Shown: one piece after another, positions 21,318 through 29,679 of the stretch
Layout: every line of letters starts with the position of its first letter
Position numbering within the stretch: the first letter of the stretch is position 1
Virus record (IMG/VR): IMGVR_UViG_3300009151_000252
Location: 1-30,670 of that record
DNA from: a virus
Strand: one strand, 5' to 3'
DNA length: 30,670 bases
Program-made: the position numbers and the translations under genes
The notes under the pieces: model-generated
Told to the model about the DNA's origin: nothing
Seen by the model: only the letters and a program-made list of their open reading frames with translations
Databases searched by the model: none

Positions 21318-22175
21318 CTACGAGCACAAATTTCTAAATTTCCAAATATTGTTTTGAATAGTAGTTTGTTGGTCTTTACTAACATGACTATTAATAAAGT
21401 CAACAAGTTTACAGCTCCATTTGTCTGTGAGGCCGTGTTTGACATTATAATCAACATTAAGAAGACCCGCTACTATAGGATTAGATGTATCAATTGTATG
21501 TATAGCCTGTAATGATGCACTCGGTAATTCTTTTATAAGAACTTTAAACTCCCACGGTACACTACAACCCAATAAATGATGTTTTTTGTTTTTATTAAAA
21601 ATACCGTCTTTTATCAAGTCTACCAAAAATTGAATTCTGCCAGCGGCATAATTACACCACTGGTTAGTAAAAGAGTCGTTAGGTAAATCAAGATATTTTG
21701 CATACTTGTACTGTAAGTTAAGATCAATATTACCCGCTTGTAAATAATAACTATAATCAAAACTAATAGCTATTTTATCTACTCTATCTTGCATAAATTT
21801 ATAACAATTTACAAGTTCATCATATGTCTTGCCTTGCACAACGCCTATCGATTTACCGGGTAGGTTTTTGTACTCTTTCGTGAAGTGTGTGAAAGATTGT
21901 TGTGTACCTATTGCATCTTCGAGTACATCGGGTACTATATACTCTGTCGGAGTAAGTTTTTCGATCCACTCAGCAAACGATTTACCATCGTACGCTGTAC
22001 CTAATTCAAATATTGAGTTATCAAGTAATACATGCCTACCCATTTTAATAGAGTCAAAATAAAAATCTCTATACAAACTATATTCAGGTAATAGATGAAC
22101 TAGGCAATAATCGTAATCATTATAGTACCTAGATAGAGGTAGCATATCAATCGGGGTTTCGTGGCTTAATAGCAT
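21318..22175 (-). CDS. dpdA: DpdA-like DNA guanine transglycosylase
   Basis: This is a 285-residue protein. ATG 22175 (MLLSHETPID) is chosen; an upstream TTG at 22211 only adds 12 unsupported residues. The TGT-family order is recognisable: HVLLDNSIFELG with Asp52 at the place of the general acid/base (DSGGFQ in tRNA enzymes), PDVLED, GVVQGKTYDEL, KIAISFDY, LLGCSVPWEF and IHTIDTSNPI with Asp229 as candidate nucleophile. The C-terminal zinc-binding Cys/His set of tRNA-guanine transglycosylases is not evident, as expected of phage DpdA. It would exchange guanine in DNA for preQ0 or preQ1. Exact DpdA subfamily is not assigned. A divergent region separates it from the polymerase gene. Confidence 0.8.
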   Translation of the reverse strand: MLLSHETPIDMLPLSRYYNDYDYCLVHLLPEYSLYRDFYFDSIKMGRHVLLDNSIFELGTAYDGKSFAEWIEKLTPTEYIVPDVLEDAIGTQQSFTHFTKEYKNLPGKSIGVVQGKTYDELVNCYKFMQDRVDKIAISFDYSYYLQAGNIDLNLQYKYAKYLDLPNDSFTNQWCNYAAGRIQFLVDLIKDGIFNKNKKHHLLGCSVPWEFKVLIKELPSASLQAIHTIDTSNPIVAGLLNVDYNVKHGLTDKWSCKLVDFINSHVSKDQQTTIQNNIWKFRNLCS

Positions 22176-22187
22176 AAATATGTAGTA

Positions 22188-22197
22188 TATTATAATA
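22188..22197. promoter_or_regulatory. Palindromic divergent -10-like element
   Basis: The 10-bp palindrome TATTATAATA places TATAAT on both strands (plus 22191-22196; minus 22189-22194). It is 13-15 bp before each of two outward-facing starts: ATG 22175 of dpdA on minus and ATG 22212 of the small plus-strand ORF. CATAAATA (22173-22180, plus) is a further late-core-like 8-mer. No good -35 is seen, so the promoter call is tentative. Confidence 0.35.
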
Positions 22198-22211
22198 CCA
22201 TTTTTATTCAA

Positions 22212-22385
22212 ATGAAAGTTATTTTTATCGCAAAATTAGATTGCTTATATATGTGGTGTACAGCATCAGACAGCTACAACGATTGTTTTGATAAACTTCA
22301 ATCTCTTTTAGTTGATGATAAAAAATATTTGTATACCATATCAACTATACAACTTACGTGTCTTGATTCTAAGAATGCATTTTAG
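22212..22385 (+). CDS. 57-residue ORF, only plausible plus-strand gene
   Basis: ATG 22212 to TAG 22385 encodes 57 residues beginning MKVIFIAKLDCLYMWC and ending CLDSKNAF. It fills the gap between the polymerase stop (22388) and the dpdA start almost exactly. No comparable minus-strand ORF is present there, and codon endings (A/T) match the genome. It has four Cys and hydrophobic and acidic patches and could be a small regulator or an inhibitor. I recognise no family. A TATAAT box lies 16 bp upstream. Against it: no Shine-Dalgarno, and a 57-codon frame can occur by chance. Confidence 0.45.
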   Translation: MKVIFIAKLDCLYMWCTASDSYNDCFDKLQSLLVDDKKYLYTISTIQLTCLDSKNAF

Positions 22386-22387
22386 TT

Positions 22388-24949
22388 TTAATCCATACCA
22401 AACAAATCAAATAAATCAGTCTGTACTTCTTTACCTATTTGAGGTAATCTCCAATTTAATGCCGCGTACAATCTTTCAACAGGTGATGAAGCAATCTTCA
22501 TAAACATTTTTTCGTAATCTATACTGATGTTTTCAAACTCTTTTGGCACCTCTGTTGTAAAAGCTAAAGCGTCCAAACGAAACGGGTTTTTACTTGTATA
22601 AAACCATTTAATCTTTTGTCCAGATCTAATCTTTTCGTATTTACCTGCGAGGTTATATTTCTCTAGCAAAAGATTGTATGCAATACTTGCTTTTGCATGA
22701 CATGGTGTACCTTTATTAAATTTATCAAGAGTTGCACCTTCAGAATATTTAGTATAGTCAGAAATACTACTACGAAACGAAACATCGGGCACTGGCAGGG
22801 ACACAAAGACCTCATAAGCTTTTTTATATGCATCGTTTACGAGTTTACAGTTATTTGAAATAAGAGCTAGTTCTATAACATCTTTCATTAGCGTTTTAAC
22901 TTGCTTCGGCATTGTGCTTCTAACAATTTCTACCCCGACATATTTAAATTTACCGCCTTCGAGCGCCGTACCTTCTTTATCAAAAATTCGGACCACGTAG
23001 CGTTTTTTAGCAAAAAACACACCAACATCAGCAATGATTTCTCGCTTAAACTCAAACCTAGGGTCTTTAGAATTAAGTTCTTTACTCGCCCAGTTGTTAA
23101 TCTCAATGTTAACATGTGTAGTTATTTTATTAACAATTTCATGTACTTCTTCGTTAATTATTTTTCTATCAACATCAAGAAGGTTAATGTTATTTTTATC
23201 TAATACTGACTGTATAGATATGTATACACTATCAGTATCACCTGCTACCACACATGTATCTGTTATACCGTAATTTTTAAATATATATTCATCAAGAATA
23301 GACGCACCGGCTTTAGCAACTGCCTGACCTGTTCTAGTAATAGATGATGCATTATCAATATCCATGAATGCGCTGTGTTTGTTAGCAAATGTACCGTATA
23401 TACTATTTAAAAAGATTTTAATGGTGTGCTGAAGAGTATCAAGGTATCCCATTAAAGCATCTTCGTCTTCTGTACGTTTTGTTTTTTTACTGAGCGTCGA
23501 CAACTGCTTTTTTGCAGCTACACGCTCAGCATATAGCTTATCAATTAAGTTTGGACACACACCTTTAAATTTTTGCGTATACAAAACCCCTGCTTTAGAT
23601 ATTGCAAGATTTTCTCTCTTAATAAAGGTATTAAATTGAGCGGTTGTGAGATCGTGTATTTTACCGTTGACAAGCCTCAAAGTTAATTTTTCATCTACTC
23701 CGTATTCACCGGTTACAATTTTACCTATTTTTGTTTCAGGTGAAATATTCAGAGTAACAATAGTATTAGGGTATAGTGAATTAACATCGTAACTAACTAT
23801 ACTTTTCTGCAAACCTTTTTTAGACTCTCTTACAAAACCACCTGCAAGAGACTCTCTATCATGCTCGTTCTTAAACGTGGGTATAATATAACCGTGCTTA
23901 TATGCCTGTAAGGTCATAGCACCTGTGACAATTGCAACCTTACCAAGGGCTGCTTCAAAGTTAGTACACCCCTTGTATGCAAGTAGACGAACAATTTTTA
24001 AGTAATTTAATTTACGCTCTAGCTTAACGAGTAGCTCGACATCCTGTATGTTATAATCAACAAAATTTTCCCAATCTTCAGTTGCAAGATTTGATAGATT
24101 TGTAGCGTTGATTGCAAGCTTACCTTCATTAAGTTCGTATTCACCAATATAATTTAACGAATACGATTCGCGCTCTCCTTGAGAGAACGTTTTATATACA
24201 TCCATGTAATCCAAGCAGCTTACTCCGTAAATGATCCATTTACCAACTTCTTTGCCATAGTCTCCCATGAACGTTCTATAATACAATTTACGTATAGGTG
24301 ATAACTGATTTATAAACTCATCATTTAAAAGCTTTCTACCTCTATTAATAATATAAGGAATATCAAAATATTCTGAATTCCACCCACATAATATATCTGG
24401 TGGGTCAATCTTCCAGAAATCCATAAACCTTATAAAAAGATCTACTTCATTTTTACAACATACATACTTAACGTTGGCTCTTTTTGGTGTGTATTTTTTC
24501 TCTGTTCCCCAACTGTATATTTCATCTGTTAAGCTGTTATGAAGTGAGAGTAATATAACAGGGTCTTTTGCGAGATCGGGTACAGGGAATTCATTAGGAG
24601 AAAAAGTTTCAATGTCTAATGAATATATTTTAAGTGGGAATTTGCTGAAATCAGGGTCGTCAATATTATCTTTAAACGATTCAATTAAAAACTGCTGCTC
24701 ACACGAGATGTTACCAAATAAACGTGTTGTTGAAGTATCTTTCACAAACCTAGACCTCTCAGCATTATTCTTGAAAACATGCTTTTTCAAGTGTGTACGA
24801 AATATGCTTGTTGCATCAGACGGCTTAAGCGTTTCTGTATAAAGAAACGGACAAAAAGTAACTTCAGTGTCTATTCTCTTACCATCAGGGGTCCACGTAC
24901 GAAGATACATTGCACCTTCGCGGCTATTGTAATGTGCATTACGATACAT
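22388..24949 (-). CDS. 43: Family B DNA polymerase (gp43)
   Basis: This 853-residue protein from ATG 24949 is slightly shorter than T4 gp43 (898 aa). The 3'-5' exonuclease has Exo I YSLDIETFSP (Asp112/Glu114), Exo II LCGWNSEYFDIPY (Asn191/Asp196) and Exo III VDYNIQDVELL (Tyr299/Asp303). The polymerase has motif A SYDVNSLYPN (Asp388), motif B KIFLNSIYGTFANK (511-524) and motif C VVAGDTDSVYIS (Asp571/573). All catalytic residues are present. The C-terminus ends TDLFDLFGMD, a hydrophobic clamp-binding-type tail as in T4 (LDFLFD). It replicates the genome with gp45 and gp41. The substrate DNA is modified afterwards if DpdA acts as proposed. Confidence 0.98.
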   Translation of the reverse strand: MYRNAHYNSREGAMYLRTWTPDGKRIDTEVTFCPFLYTETLKPSDATSIFRTHLKKHVFKNNAERSRFVKDTSTTRLFGNISCEQQFLIESFKDNIDDPDFSKFPLKIYSLDIETFSPNEFPVPDLAKDPVILLSLHNSLTDEIYSWGTEKKYTPKRANVKYVCCKNEVDLFIRFMDFWKIDPPDILCGWNSEYFDIPYIINRGRKLLNDEFINQLSPIRKLYYRTFMGDYGKEVGKWIIYGVSCLDYMDVYKTFSQGERESYSLNYIGEYELNEGKLAINATNLSNLATEDWENFVDYNIQDVELLVKLERKLNYLKIVRLLAYKGCTNFEAALGKVAIVTGAMTLQAYKHGYIIPTFKNEHDRESLAGGFVRESKKGLQKSIVSYDVNSLYPNTIVTLNISPETKIGKIVTGEYGVDEKLTLRLVNGKIHDLTTAQFNTFIKRENLAISKAGVLYTQKFKGVCPNLIDKLYAERVAAKKQLSTLSKKTKRTEDEDALMGYLDTLQHTIKIFLNSIYGTFANKHSAFMDIDNASSITRTGQAVAKAGASILDEYIFKNYGITDTCVVAGDTDSVYISIQSVLDKNNINLLDVDRKIINEEVHEIVNKITTHVNIEINNWASKELNSKDPRFEFKREIIADVGVFFAKKRYVVRIFDKEGTALEGGKFKYVGVEIVRSTMPKQVKTLMKDVIELALISNNCKLVNDAYKKAYEVFVSLPVPDVSFRSSISDYTKYSEGATLDKFNKGTPCHAKASIAYNLLLEKYNLAGKYEKIRSGQKIKWFYTSKNPFRLDALAFTTEVPKEFENISIDYEKMFMKIASSPVERLYAALNWRLPQIGKEVQTDLFDLFGMD

Positions 24950-24988
24950 GCCTATATAATAAATGATATTGCAAAATAACTCTAGTGT

Positions 24989-26227
24989 TTATTTAATATA
25001 AACACGCTTTGGGTCTTTAAATGCAGTAAAATATGCTTCGACATGTTGGTTTATATTTTTCTCGTCTTCAAGCCAATACCCCTCTGACAGTGCTCGAGAC
25101 TTCTTGCATAAGTCAGCGTAACGTGTTTGGTCTTTAAGAGCGTATTTTATAGCGTCAATAAATTCATCACCAGTCTTATATTTTAAAAACGCGTCCTGAT
25201 ATGTCACCATATCAGGGCATACGCATGGTATACCTACAGCTCCTGATTCTGTAAGCTTAATATTGCTTTTTGCTCTATTAAATTCGTTGTCTAATAGAGC
25301 AGCAAACGTTAATTGAGCACCGGATTCTGCAACAGCCTTAGCGTAGTCGGGTAACTTAACCCACGGTATATATTGCATTTCTCCTCTATCAATATACGGC
25401 TTTAACTGAAATGGAAATGATCCGTAAAACACCCATTTAAACATTGTTCTCGTTTTTATAATTGCGGGTACAACGTGTGCAAAGTCATCATAGAAATTTG
25501 CACGGCCCGCTGCATCAACGTGTGTACCTGATGCAAATATTGCAATGACGGGTTTTTTCTTATTTTTTTCGTAAAGTTTTACACGGTCACCTAGGTTATA
25601 GTACCGATCCCACCACCACTTGAACAAATGATTGGGTATATGCGTACCGTTTTTATTACCCGTTTTTGCAATATAATAATCTCTCATATACGCAGACGGT
25701 GTTGTAACTTCATCAGCAAGCTGCATGATTTCAACAATGCTTTTGCGTATTTCCGGTGGCATAAAAGCGCCTTTATTTTTATTGTAATTGGGTATGTCTT
25801 CACCTAATACAATATCATCTACTTCATATATTATCTTAAAATTGTATCTCTCGCTTAATTTTTTGAGAGATTGCATAAACTGTAACTGAATAGGCGTAGC
25901 CTGTCTTTGCACTTTAACAGCTTTGATATTTTGATAAAAACGTTCATCAAGAATCATCTGAGTTAACTCGTGTACAACGCCTTTTTCGTATAAGTTAATT
26001 ACAAAATTTGGTCCCATGCACCTCCATAATGCACATCCACCATAATCTGCAAGATAATTTAAAGCACGTGGTAGCTTTGCTCCAGGTACGTCGGTAATGT
26101 CTTGGTTTTGCTTAGGCTTGTTTTGTGGCGAAGGGTACAGGTAGTTAACAGAGGGTGTACTTAGTGGTATACCTTGAGGAGCTCCGTGTATATTATGCAA
26201 GCCGTAATTTTGAATACTATATTCCAT
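24989..26227 (-). CDS. Glycosyltransferase-like protein (GT-B / GT4-like)
   Basis: This is a 412-residue protein from ATG 26227. After a low-complexity Pro/Gln N-terminus (~50 residues) come YLADYGGCALWRCMGP, VKVQRQATPIQLQF, FKIIYEVDDIVLGEDIPNYN, DEVTTPSAYMRDYY, a nucleotide-binding-like strand KKPVIAIFASGTHVDAAG, WVFYGSFP and the donor-site block KSNIKLTESGAVGIPCVCPD. This matches GT-B-fold group 1 glycosyltransferases. Such genes occur in T4-like environmental phages between replication genes. The acceptor is unknown: virion protein, a modified base, or a host glycan. No signal peptide, so the cytoplasm is expected. Placement between gp46 and gp43 is unlike T4. Confidence 0.7.
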   Translation of the reverse strand: MEYSIQNYGLHNIHGAPQGIPLSTPSVNYLYPSPQNKPKQNQDITDVPGAKLPRALNYLADYGGCALWRCMGPNFVINLYEKGVVHELTQMILDERFYQNIKAVKVQRQATPIQLQFMQSLKKLSERYNFKIIYEVDDIVLGEDIPNYNKNKGAFMPPEIRKSIVEIMQLADEVTTPSAYMRDYYIAKTGNKNGTHIPNHLFKWWWDRYYNLGDRVKLYEKNKKKPVIAIFASGTHVDAAGRANFYDDFAHVVPAIIKTRTMFKWVFYGSFPFQLKPYIDRGEMQYIPWVKLPDYAKAVAESGAQLTFAALLDNEFNRAKSNIKLTESGAVGIPCVCPDMVTYQDAFLKYKTGDEFIDAIKYALKDQTRYADLCKKSRALSEGYWLEDEKNINQHVEAYFTAFKDPKRVYIK

Positions 26228-26248
26228 ATTTATTATTTTAATAAATAT
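26226..26248. repeat. AT-only inverted repeat at the gp46/glycosyltransferase junction
   Basis: ATATTTATTA (26226-26235) and TAATAAATAT (26239-26248) form a perfect 10-bp stem around TTT. It spans the gp46 stop and the start codon region of the glycosyltransferase. The minus strand reads ...AATAAATATGG at the start. All A/T pairs make it weak as a terminator; it may be a late-type promoter-like or translation-control element, or chance. Confidence 0.4.
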
Positions 26249-28038
26249 GTCAAACCGTTGCGTTTTTCAAGGTTTATTACCTTGTTAACCTTACTTAAAG
26301 CAGTATAACCTCTGTGTGTTATTATGTAACAACCTTCATTAAACTGCTTATTACGATCAATTAAGATGTCAATTACAAGCTCTACACCCTTGTCATCGAG
26401 TGATGAGTCAATTAATTCGTCATAAAAAGATGTACTAAATACAGTTTCTCCCTGAAGTCTTTTCATGTCCATGAACGCAAACAGACAAGCTAAATCAATA
26501 CGTTTTCTTTCACCGCCGGAAAAATTAAAATAAGACTTTTCGTGCTTTTTATCATCAGTTATTTTTTCATCAAAGAATTCATCAAACTCGCATCGAATTG
26601 GCGCGTGCATTTTTGATAGGTAGTAATTTAATTTGGTGTTTAAAACATTTAATACCTTTTTGATAAGAAAAGTCTTGACACCGTCTTCTGACAACACATA
26701 CTTTACACAATCAAGTATTTTAAGAGCGTTTTCATGCTTAATAATATCTTGAGATGTTTCTTCTTGTTGTTTCTCGGCTTTATTTTTTATATCTACTAAA
26801 AAATCACTAGTATCATTTTGTTTCTTTTTAAACTGTTTTTTGAGGTCATTAATACTATCTTTTACATTATCAATCTTAATTTGAGTGTTTGAAAGATCTG
26901 TTTGTATTTTATTTTTTGCATTTCTGCTTTGATTTTCTTTTAAATCTAATGCAGATATATCTGTCTTAAGTTTTTGTATTGCAGTGTCACATGCAGCAAT
27001 ATTCTTATCTACTTTAGCAGTAGTAAGCGTAACAAGTTTTTCTTGCAAAGACTCAATCACATCACCGCAATCACTTGTATTGTGTTCAAATGCTCGTAAA
27101 CAAGTAGGGCACGGTTTGTTCTTATCGTTTAAATTACGCAACTGATCTTTAATAATTTTGCATTCTGTTAGAATTGCTGTTCTCTCATCAACAAAAATTG
27201 CTTTTTTTGCGAGAAGCGATTCAATTTTTTTCTTATAACTTGCAATATCTACTGTATAATCTACTTCTTGTATTTGCGTGGCTTGTAAATTTACATATTG
27301 CTCCTGCAAGGTGCTTTGAGTCGACTCTTTTTGTGTTACTTGTTGTGATATTTCATCAAGAGATTTTTGCTTTTCTATTTCAAAAACTTCGAGTTGAAAT
27401 ACTGCATTATTAACAGCGTTAATATTATATTGATGCTTAGTGCGTGTAATATCGTACTCATGTTTTGCGTTATTATAATCCTCTCGCGCTTTTAAGAGCA
27501 TTTGAGAAAATACCTCAAGCTGGAGCATATTTTCAATATATTTTCTTTTATCTACTTTACTTTGTGCCAAAAAAGGCACAGTATTGTTGATAGACATCAC
27601 AACAGAATTTTGAAAAACTTTACTACTGCAGTTTAAAATACCTTGTATATACTCAGTAGATTTAGCCATTGTAGAAAGAGTTACATCAACTCCATTTTTA
27701 CTCACATTACATTTTGTTGGTGATATTGATCTGTTTATTACGTAAACATCTTCAGAGTTTTCTGTCTTTACAGAGAGTGTAAGTTCTACTCTACAGTTTT
27801 TATTTGTAGTTGTGTTTACAATTTGTTCTTTTGAAATTTCACGTATCGTGCTACCGTACAAAGCAAAATGAATAGCATCTGTAATCGTGGATTTACCTAC
27901 ACCGTTTTTACTGTCTTCTTGGTCGTGGTTTTTACCAGTAATAATGTTTATCTTATTATCTAATTCTATAATTAGAGGTGTACCACCAACAGATAAAAAA
28001 TTTTCTATTTTAATTTTATTAAAAAATATTTGCTTCAT
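26233..28038 (-). CDS. 46: Recombination nuclease subunit gp46 (SbcC/Rad50-like)
   Basis: This is a 601-residue protein. ATG 28038 (MKQIFFNKIKIENFLSVGG) is chosen: it lies one base after the gp47 stop and begins with the conserved first strand; the longer frame to 28125 would overlap gp47. Walker A is NGVGKST (45-51) and the zinc hook CPTC (310-313) is mid-protein, flanked by long Lys/Gln/Glu coiled-coil arms (about 180-300 and 340-470). The ABC signature is FSGGERKR (506-513), Walker B FYDELID (538-544) and the His loop ITHRG. With gp47 it forms the ATP-driven double-strand-break nuclease for recombination and host DNA breakdown. T4 gp46 has 560 aa. Confidence 0.97.
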   Translation of the reverse strand: MKQIFFNKIKIENFLSVGGTPLIIELDNKINIITGKNHDQEDSKNGVGKSTITDAIHFALYGSTIREISKEQIVNTTTNKNCRVELTLSVKTENSEDVYVINRSISPTKCNVSKNGVDVTLSTMAKSTEYIQGILNCSSKVFQNSVVMSINNTVPFLAQSKVDKRKYIENMLQLEVFSQMLLKAREDYNNAKHEYDITRTKHQYNINAVNNAVFQLEVFEIEKQKSLDEISQQVTQKESTQSTLQEQYVNLQATQIQEVDYTVDIASYKKKIESLLAKKAIFVDERTAILTECKIIKDQLRNLNDKNKPCPTCLRAFEHNTSDCGDVIESLQEKLVTLTTAKVDKNIAACDTAIQKLKTDISALDLKENQSRNAKNKIQTDLSNTQIKIDNVKDSINDLKKQFKKKQNDTSDFLVDIKNKAEKQQEETSQDIIKHENALKILDCVKYVLSEDGVKTFLIKKVLNVLNTKLNYYLSKMHAPIRCEFDEFFDEKITDDKKHEKSYFNFSGGERKRIDLACLFAFMDMKRLQGETVFSTSFYDELIDSSLDDKGVELVIDILIDRNKQFNEGCYIITHRGYTALSKVNKVINLEKRNGLTYLLK

Positions 28039-28039
28039 A

Positions 28040-29092
28040 TTACTGTAATTGAAATTGCTTATAATATTCGATACACTTTGCGTATACTTCGTTTTTGGGT
28101 ATTTCGGTTTCTTGAAGAGCGTCAATATAATCTTTCATTATATGCTCAATTGTTACTGATGTGCTTTTTTCAATATTATTATCTATCTTAACATCGTCTT
28201 CAGGTATTTCATACTCAACACGCATCTGTTGTGGTTGATATGAATTTAATTTAGCGATTAATGTATCAACACCCGCGTCTGCAAATTTTACATCAACAAT
28301 CAATTTGATATTATTATCTTTAAATATACTCTTTAAATTTGCTAACTTAATTTTACCGTTTTGTAGGTCAGAGATTGCAAGCTTGTAATGCTTCGGGGAA
28401 AAATCATTCTCAATAAATGATAGAGCCATCTTCTCAGTATCAAGTATAGTCACACCTTTAATGCTATCACGCTCTCCCCATTCAAGTTCAAGCGGTGAAC
28501 CGAGATATAAAATAACTTTACCGTTATCATAGATACGTTCTTGACGCATATGAAAATGACCTGTTATAGTAATTGCGGCCTTATCAGTAAGAGAGCCACT
28601 CTCCCAGCCATGGTCACAGTGAATGTTACCGTTCATTTTAAAATTTAACAATTCAAAGTGACCTATAATAACATCAGATTTAGGTATATCTTTTAATTCA
28701 GTGCCCCACGGGCAAAAGGCAAATTTTTTATTATTAATAGTTACATTTGTAGGTGTGTCATACACAGTAATGTTGCTACGATCAAATATTGATATACTAT
28801 TAATGCGTGAGTTATCTCTATAAAAACAATCATGATTACCTGTGATTGCATATATTTCAAAGTCTTTTAAAATATCAAAAAACAACTTTGCAGTATGCAA
28901 AGTTGATACACCTACTTCATGTCTATTATGAAATATATCACCCGCAATAATAATAGTATTGATGCCGTTGTTTTTTAACGTTGAACAAAGCCACTCAGCA
29001 TATTTTACGTGCTGAGTGTGCCACATTTCTGAATCTTGATGTATACCTAAATGAATGTCAGAAATGCATGCAATTTTATTTTTATAAAGCAT
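28040..29092 (-). CDS. 47: Recombination nuclease subunit gp47 (SbcD/Mre11-like)
   Basis: This is a 350-residue protein from ATG 29092 (T4 gp47: 339 aa). All metallophosphoesterase motifs are present: DIHLG (12-16), GDIFHNRHE (51-59), GNHDCF (85-90), GHFELLN (144-150) and GHFHM (178-182). The manganese site is therefore intact. The C-terminal ~130 residues are a variable cap that contacts gp46. The complex trims DNA ends for UvsX-dependent recombination. The gp46 start overlaps none of it and is one base away, so translation is probably coupled. Confidence 0.97.
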   Translation of the reverse strand: MLYKNKIACISDIHLGIHQDSEMWHTQHVKYAEWLCSTLKNNGINTIIIAGDIFHNRHEVGVSTLHTAKLFFDILKDFEIYAITGNHDCFYRDNSRINSISIFDRSNITVYDTPTNVTINNKKFAFCPWGTELKDIPKSDVIIGHFELLNFKMNGNIHCDHGWESGSLTDKAAITITGHFHMRQERIYDNGKVILYLGSPLELEWGERDSIKGVTILDTEKMALSFIENDFSPKHYKLAISDLQNGKIKLANLKSIFKDNNIKLIVDVKFADAGVDTLIAKLNSYQPQQMRVEYEIPEDDVKIDNNIEKSTSVTIEHIMKDYIDALQETEIPKNEVYAKCIEYYKQFQLQ

Positions 29093-29124
29093 CTTTTAAT
29101 GATAAGATATTTTCAATGCTTAGG

Positions 29125-29679
29125 CTACTCTGTTTCTTCAATAATCTCAGGCTCATCTTGGTCGTTGTATATGTTAAAAAAGTTATCATCGCTGTCTTCG
29201 CACTCTCTTTTGTTTTTTCGTGCAGGTAGTAAGCCCCCTTCTGCAAGTGTATTGTACACATCCGCTTGATAGCGCCTCATTGTCTCGTACTCTTTCTTTT
29301 CACGTTTAATACGGTTTTGAAAAGCTCTATATGCTACTTTAGTAAAATAACTAAAAGGGTTATATCCATTGTCGACAATGAAGCGCTTTCTCATAAGAGC
29401 TGTCATCATTTTTATTACTGCGTCACCAATCATTTCTTCTTTATAGCTATAGTTAATAAAATTTTGTGCGTAACCTAGTCGAGTAGCTATTTTTTGTATA
29501 GAATCCGCTAACGAATCGGGTATAGTACCGCACGCATAGTAGTCTTTAATACTTTGCTCCATTTCAATGGGGTTGACATAGTTAGGCTTTAACTCTTCTT
29601 TGGTTCGCCTCACTCTTTTTTTGGGTTTAGTTAGATCTTCAAAATCTATAACGTCATCTTCAAATGTATCCTTATTCAT
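29125..29679 (-). CDS. 55: Late transcription sigma factor (gp55)
   Basis: This 184-residue protein from ATG 29679 is almost the T4 length (185 aa). The conserved core NPFSYFTKVAYRAFQNRIKREKK mirrors T4 gp55, and upstream GDAVIKMMTALMRKRF is the preceding helical region. A basic KPKKRVRRTK segment lies near the N-terminus and an acidic tail (DEPEIIEETE) closes it. It recruits host RNA polymerase to TATAAATA-type late promoters and, in T4, needs clamp gp45 and gp33. gp45 is encoded in the window. The gene starts inside the uvsW stop region by an 8-bp overlap. Confidence 0.94.
   Translation of the reverse strand: MNKDTFEDDVIDFEDLTKPKKRVRRTKEELKPNYVNPIEMEQSIKDYYACGTIPDSLADSIQKIATRLGYAQNFINYSYKEEMIGDAVIKMMTALMRKRFIVDNGYNPFSYFTKVAYRAFQNRIKREKKEYETMRRYQADVYNTLAEGGLLPARKNKRECEDSDDNFFNIYNDQDEPEIIEETE

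Noticed and set aside
21317-21457. N-terminal extension of the formyltransferase to 21457
   Set aside because: It would overlap dpdA by 140 bp, and the first strand of the PurN fold begins exactly at the ATG at 21316.
22176-22211. TTG start for dpdA at 22211
   Set aside because: It adds 12 hydrophobic residues outside the family pattern and covers the palindromic promoter-like element; ATG 22175 is simpler.
28039-28125. gp46 start at 28125
   Set aside because: It would overlap gp47 by 86 bp; the conserved N-terminal strand begins at ATG 28038, directly after the gp47 stop.
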